Source: GCA-002840015 sp033765245
GTDB taxonomy: Bacteria; Pseudomonadota; Gammaproteobacteria; Xanthomonadales; Xanthomonadaceae
Direction: 5' to 3'
NCBI GenBank assembly: GCA_033765245.1
Contig: JANRIF010000086.1
Span: forward strand, 1-6,269
Length of the DNA stretch: 6,269 nucleotides
Made by a program: the position numbers and the translations under genes. The first letter of the stretch is position 1, and every line of letters starts with the position of its first letter. Below the pieces are notes generated by a model, which had not been told where the DNA came from, did not search any database, and worked only from the letters and a program-made list of their open reading frames with translations. This document shows positions 5,832-6,269 of this stretch, one piece after another.

Positions 5832-6269
5832 ATGAAATTCCCCGCAAGCTGGCTGCGTGAACATGTTGCCTTCGATGCTACGCCCGAGGCGTTGGCGGAG
5901 CGGTTGACGGCGATCGGGCTGGAAGTCGAGGAGATGACTCGGCTGGGCGAGGGCCTGGACGGTGTGGTGGTGGCGCGGATCGTTCATTGCGAGCGCCATC
6001 CCGAAGCCGATCGTTTGCAGGTTTGCACGGTCGACGCTGGAGGCGGCGAGCCGCTGCAGATCGTCTGCGGCGCGCCCAATGCGCGCCCCGGACTGGTCGC
6101 GCCGCTGGCGACGGTCGGCGCGGTCTTGCCGGGCGGCATCGTCATCAAGCCGGCCAAGCTGCGCGGCGTGGCGTCCAACGGCATGTTGTGCTCCGCCAAG
6201 GAGTTGGGTCTGGACGCCGATGCGTCGGGGTTGATGGAGCTGGCGGCCGACGCCACGCCGGGCCAGGCG
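5832..6269 (+). CDS. pheT: Phenylalanyl-tRNA synthetase beta subunit, N-terminal part (runs off window)
   Basis: The first 146 codons of a protein that is usually about 790-800 residues. PheT pairs with PheS as an alpha2-beta2 enzyme charging tRNA-Phe; the beta chain holds tRNA-binding and editing domains. Seen here: the N-terminal MKFPASWLREHV and AIGLEVEEM (28-36), then the EMAP/OB-fold tRNA-binding domain from about residue 40 with HPEADRLQVCTVD (56-68), IVCGAPNARPG (77-87) and KLRGVASNGMLCSAKELGL (109-127). The frame is open to the window end. The start ATG fits the family N-terminus exactly. The leader before it is C/A-rich with no clear Shine-Dalgarno and no recognisable promoter. That fits a gene normally transcribed and translated from pheS, but pheS is not upstream: rsmI and the GGGACTC element are. 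Confidence 0.96.
   Translation, partial: MKFPASWLREHVAFDATPEALAERLTAIGLEVEEMTRLGEGLDGVVVARIVHCERHPEADRLQVCTVDAGGGEPLQIVCGAPNARPGLVAPLATVGAVLPGGIVIKPAKLRGVASNGMLCSAKELGLDADASGLMELAADATPGQA

Noticed and set aside
5214..5999. Open frames on both strands through the heptamer array (GTRDSGL / ESRVPSP repeats)
   Set aside because: A 7-bp unit without a stop keeps all frames open; the peptides are repeat artefacts fused to out-of-frame rsmI or pheT sequence, with no start signals or family resemblance.

Overview
The window is high-GC chromosomal DNA that looks like a gammaproteobacterium, most likely of the order Lysobacterales/Xanthomonadales (Lysobacter/Xanthomonas relatives). Reasons: rsmI diverges from an lpoA-yraN pair, as yraL/yraM-yraN does in E. 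coli; codon use is strongly GC-rich throughout; and a GGGACTC-type intergenic repeat is present, a style I recall from that family but cannot verify here. The taxonomy is an inference.

Left part (1-926, minus strand): a small two-gene cassette made of a six-helix membrane protein (223-852) and, 7 nt downstream, a short XRE/Cro-type DNA-binding protein cut by the window edge (1-215). In front of the pair is a sigma70-like promoter covered by two matching 20-bp imperfect palindromes spaced 32 bp apart. These are good candidates for the cassette's own operators.

Centre (960-4508, minus strand): a tightly packed operon lpoA - yraN - FAD-linked oxidase. lpoA encodes an outer-membrane lipoprotein activator of peptidoglycan synthesis, yraN a small nuclease-fold protein, and the third gene a D-2-hydroxyacid dehydrogenase of the GlcD/LDHD/D2HGDH type. 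The genes overlap (17 nt, then a TGATG stop/start), so translation is probably coupled.

Right part (4738-6269, plus strand): rsmI (16S rRNA C1402 2'-O-methyltransferase) is divergent from lpoA. It is followed 8 nt after its stop by a ~217-bp repeat structure: two GGGACTC copies, then 12 perfect tandem GGGACTC copies, an AT-richer core, and a right flank carrying the same heptamer inverted, so that 36-bp arms match at 34 positions. Then pheT (phenylalanyl-tRNA synthetase beta chain) begins and runs off the window. pheS, the almost invariant upstream partner of pheT, is absent, and the break falls exactly in the repeat. Either the repeat mediated a rearrangement or an assembler joined two loci through it.

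Most genes are conserved housekeeping genes. The signals worth follow-up are the paired operators, the inverted and tandem heptamer element with G-quadruplex potential, and the rsmI-pheT junction.
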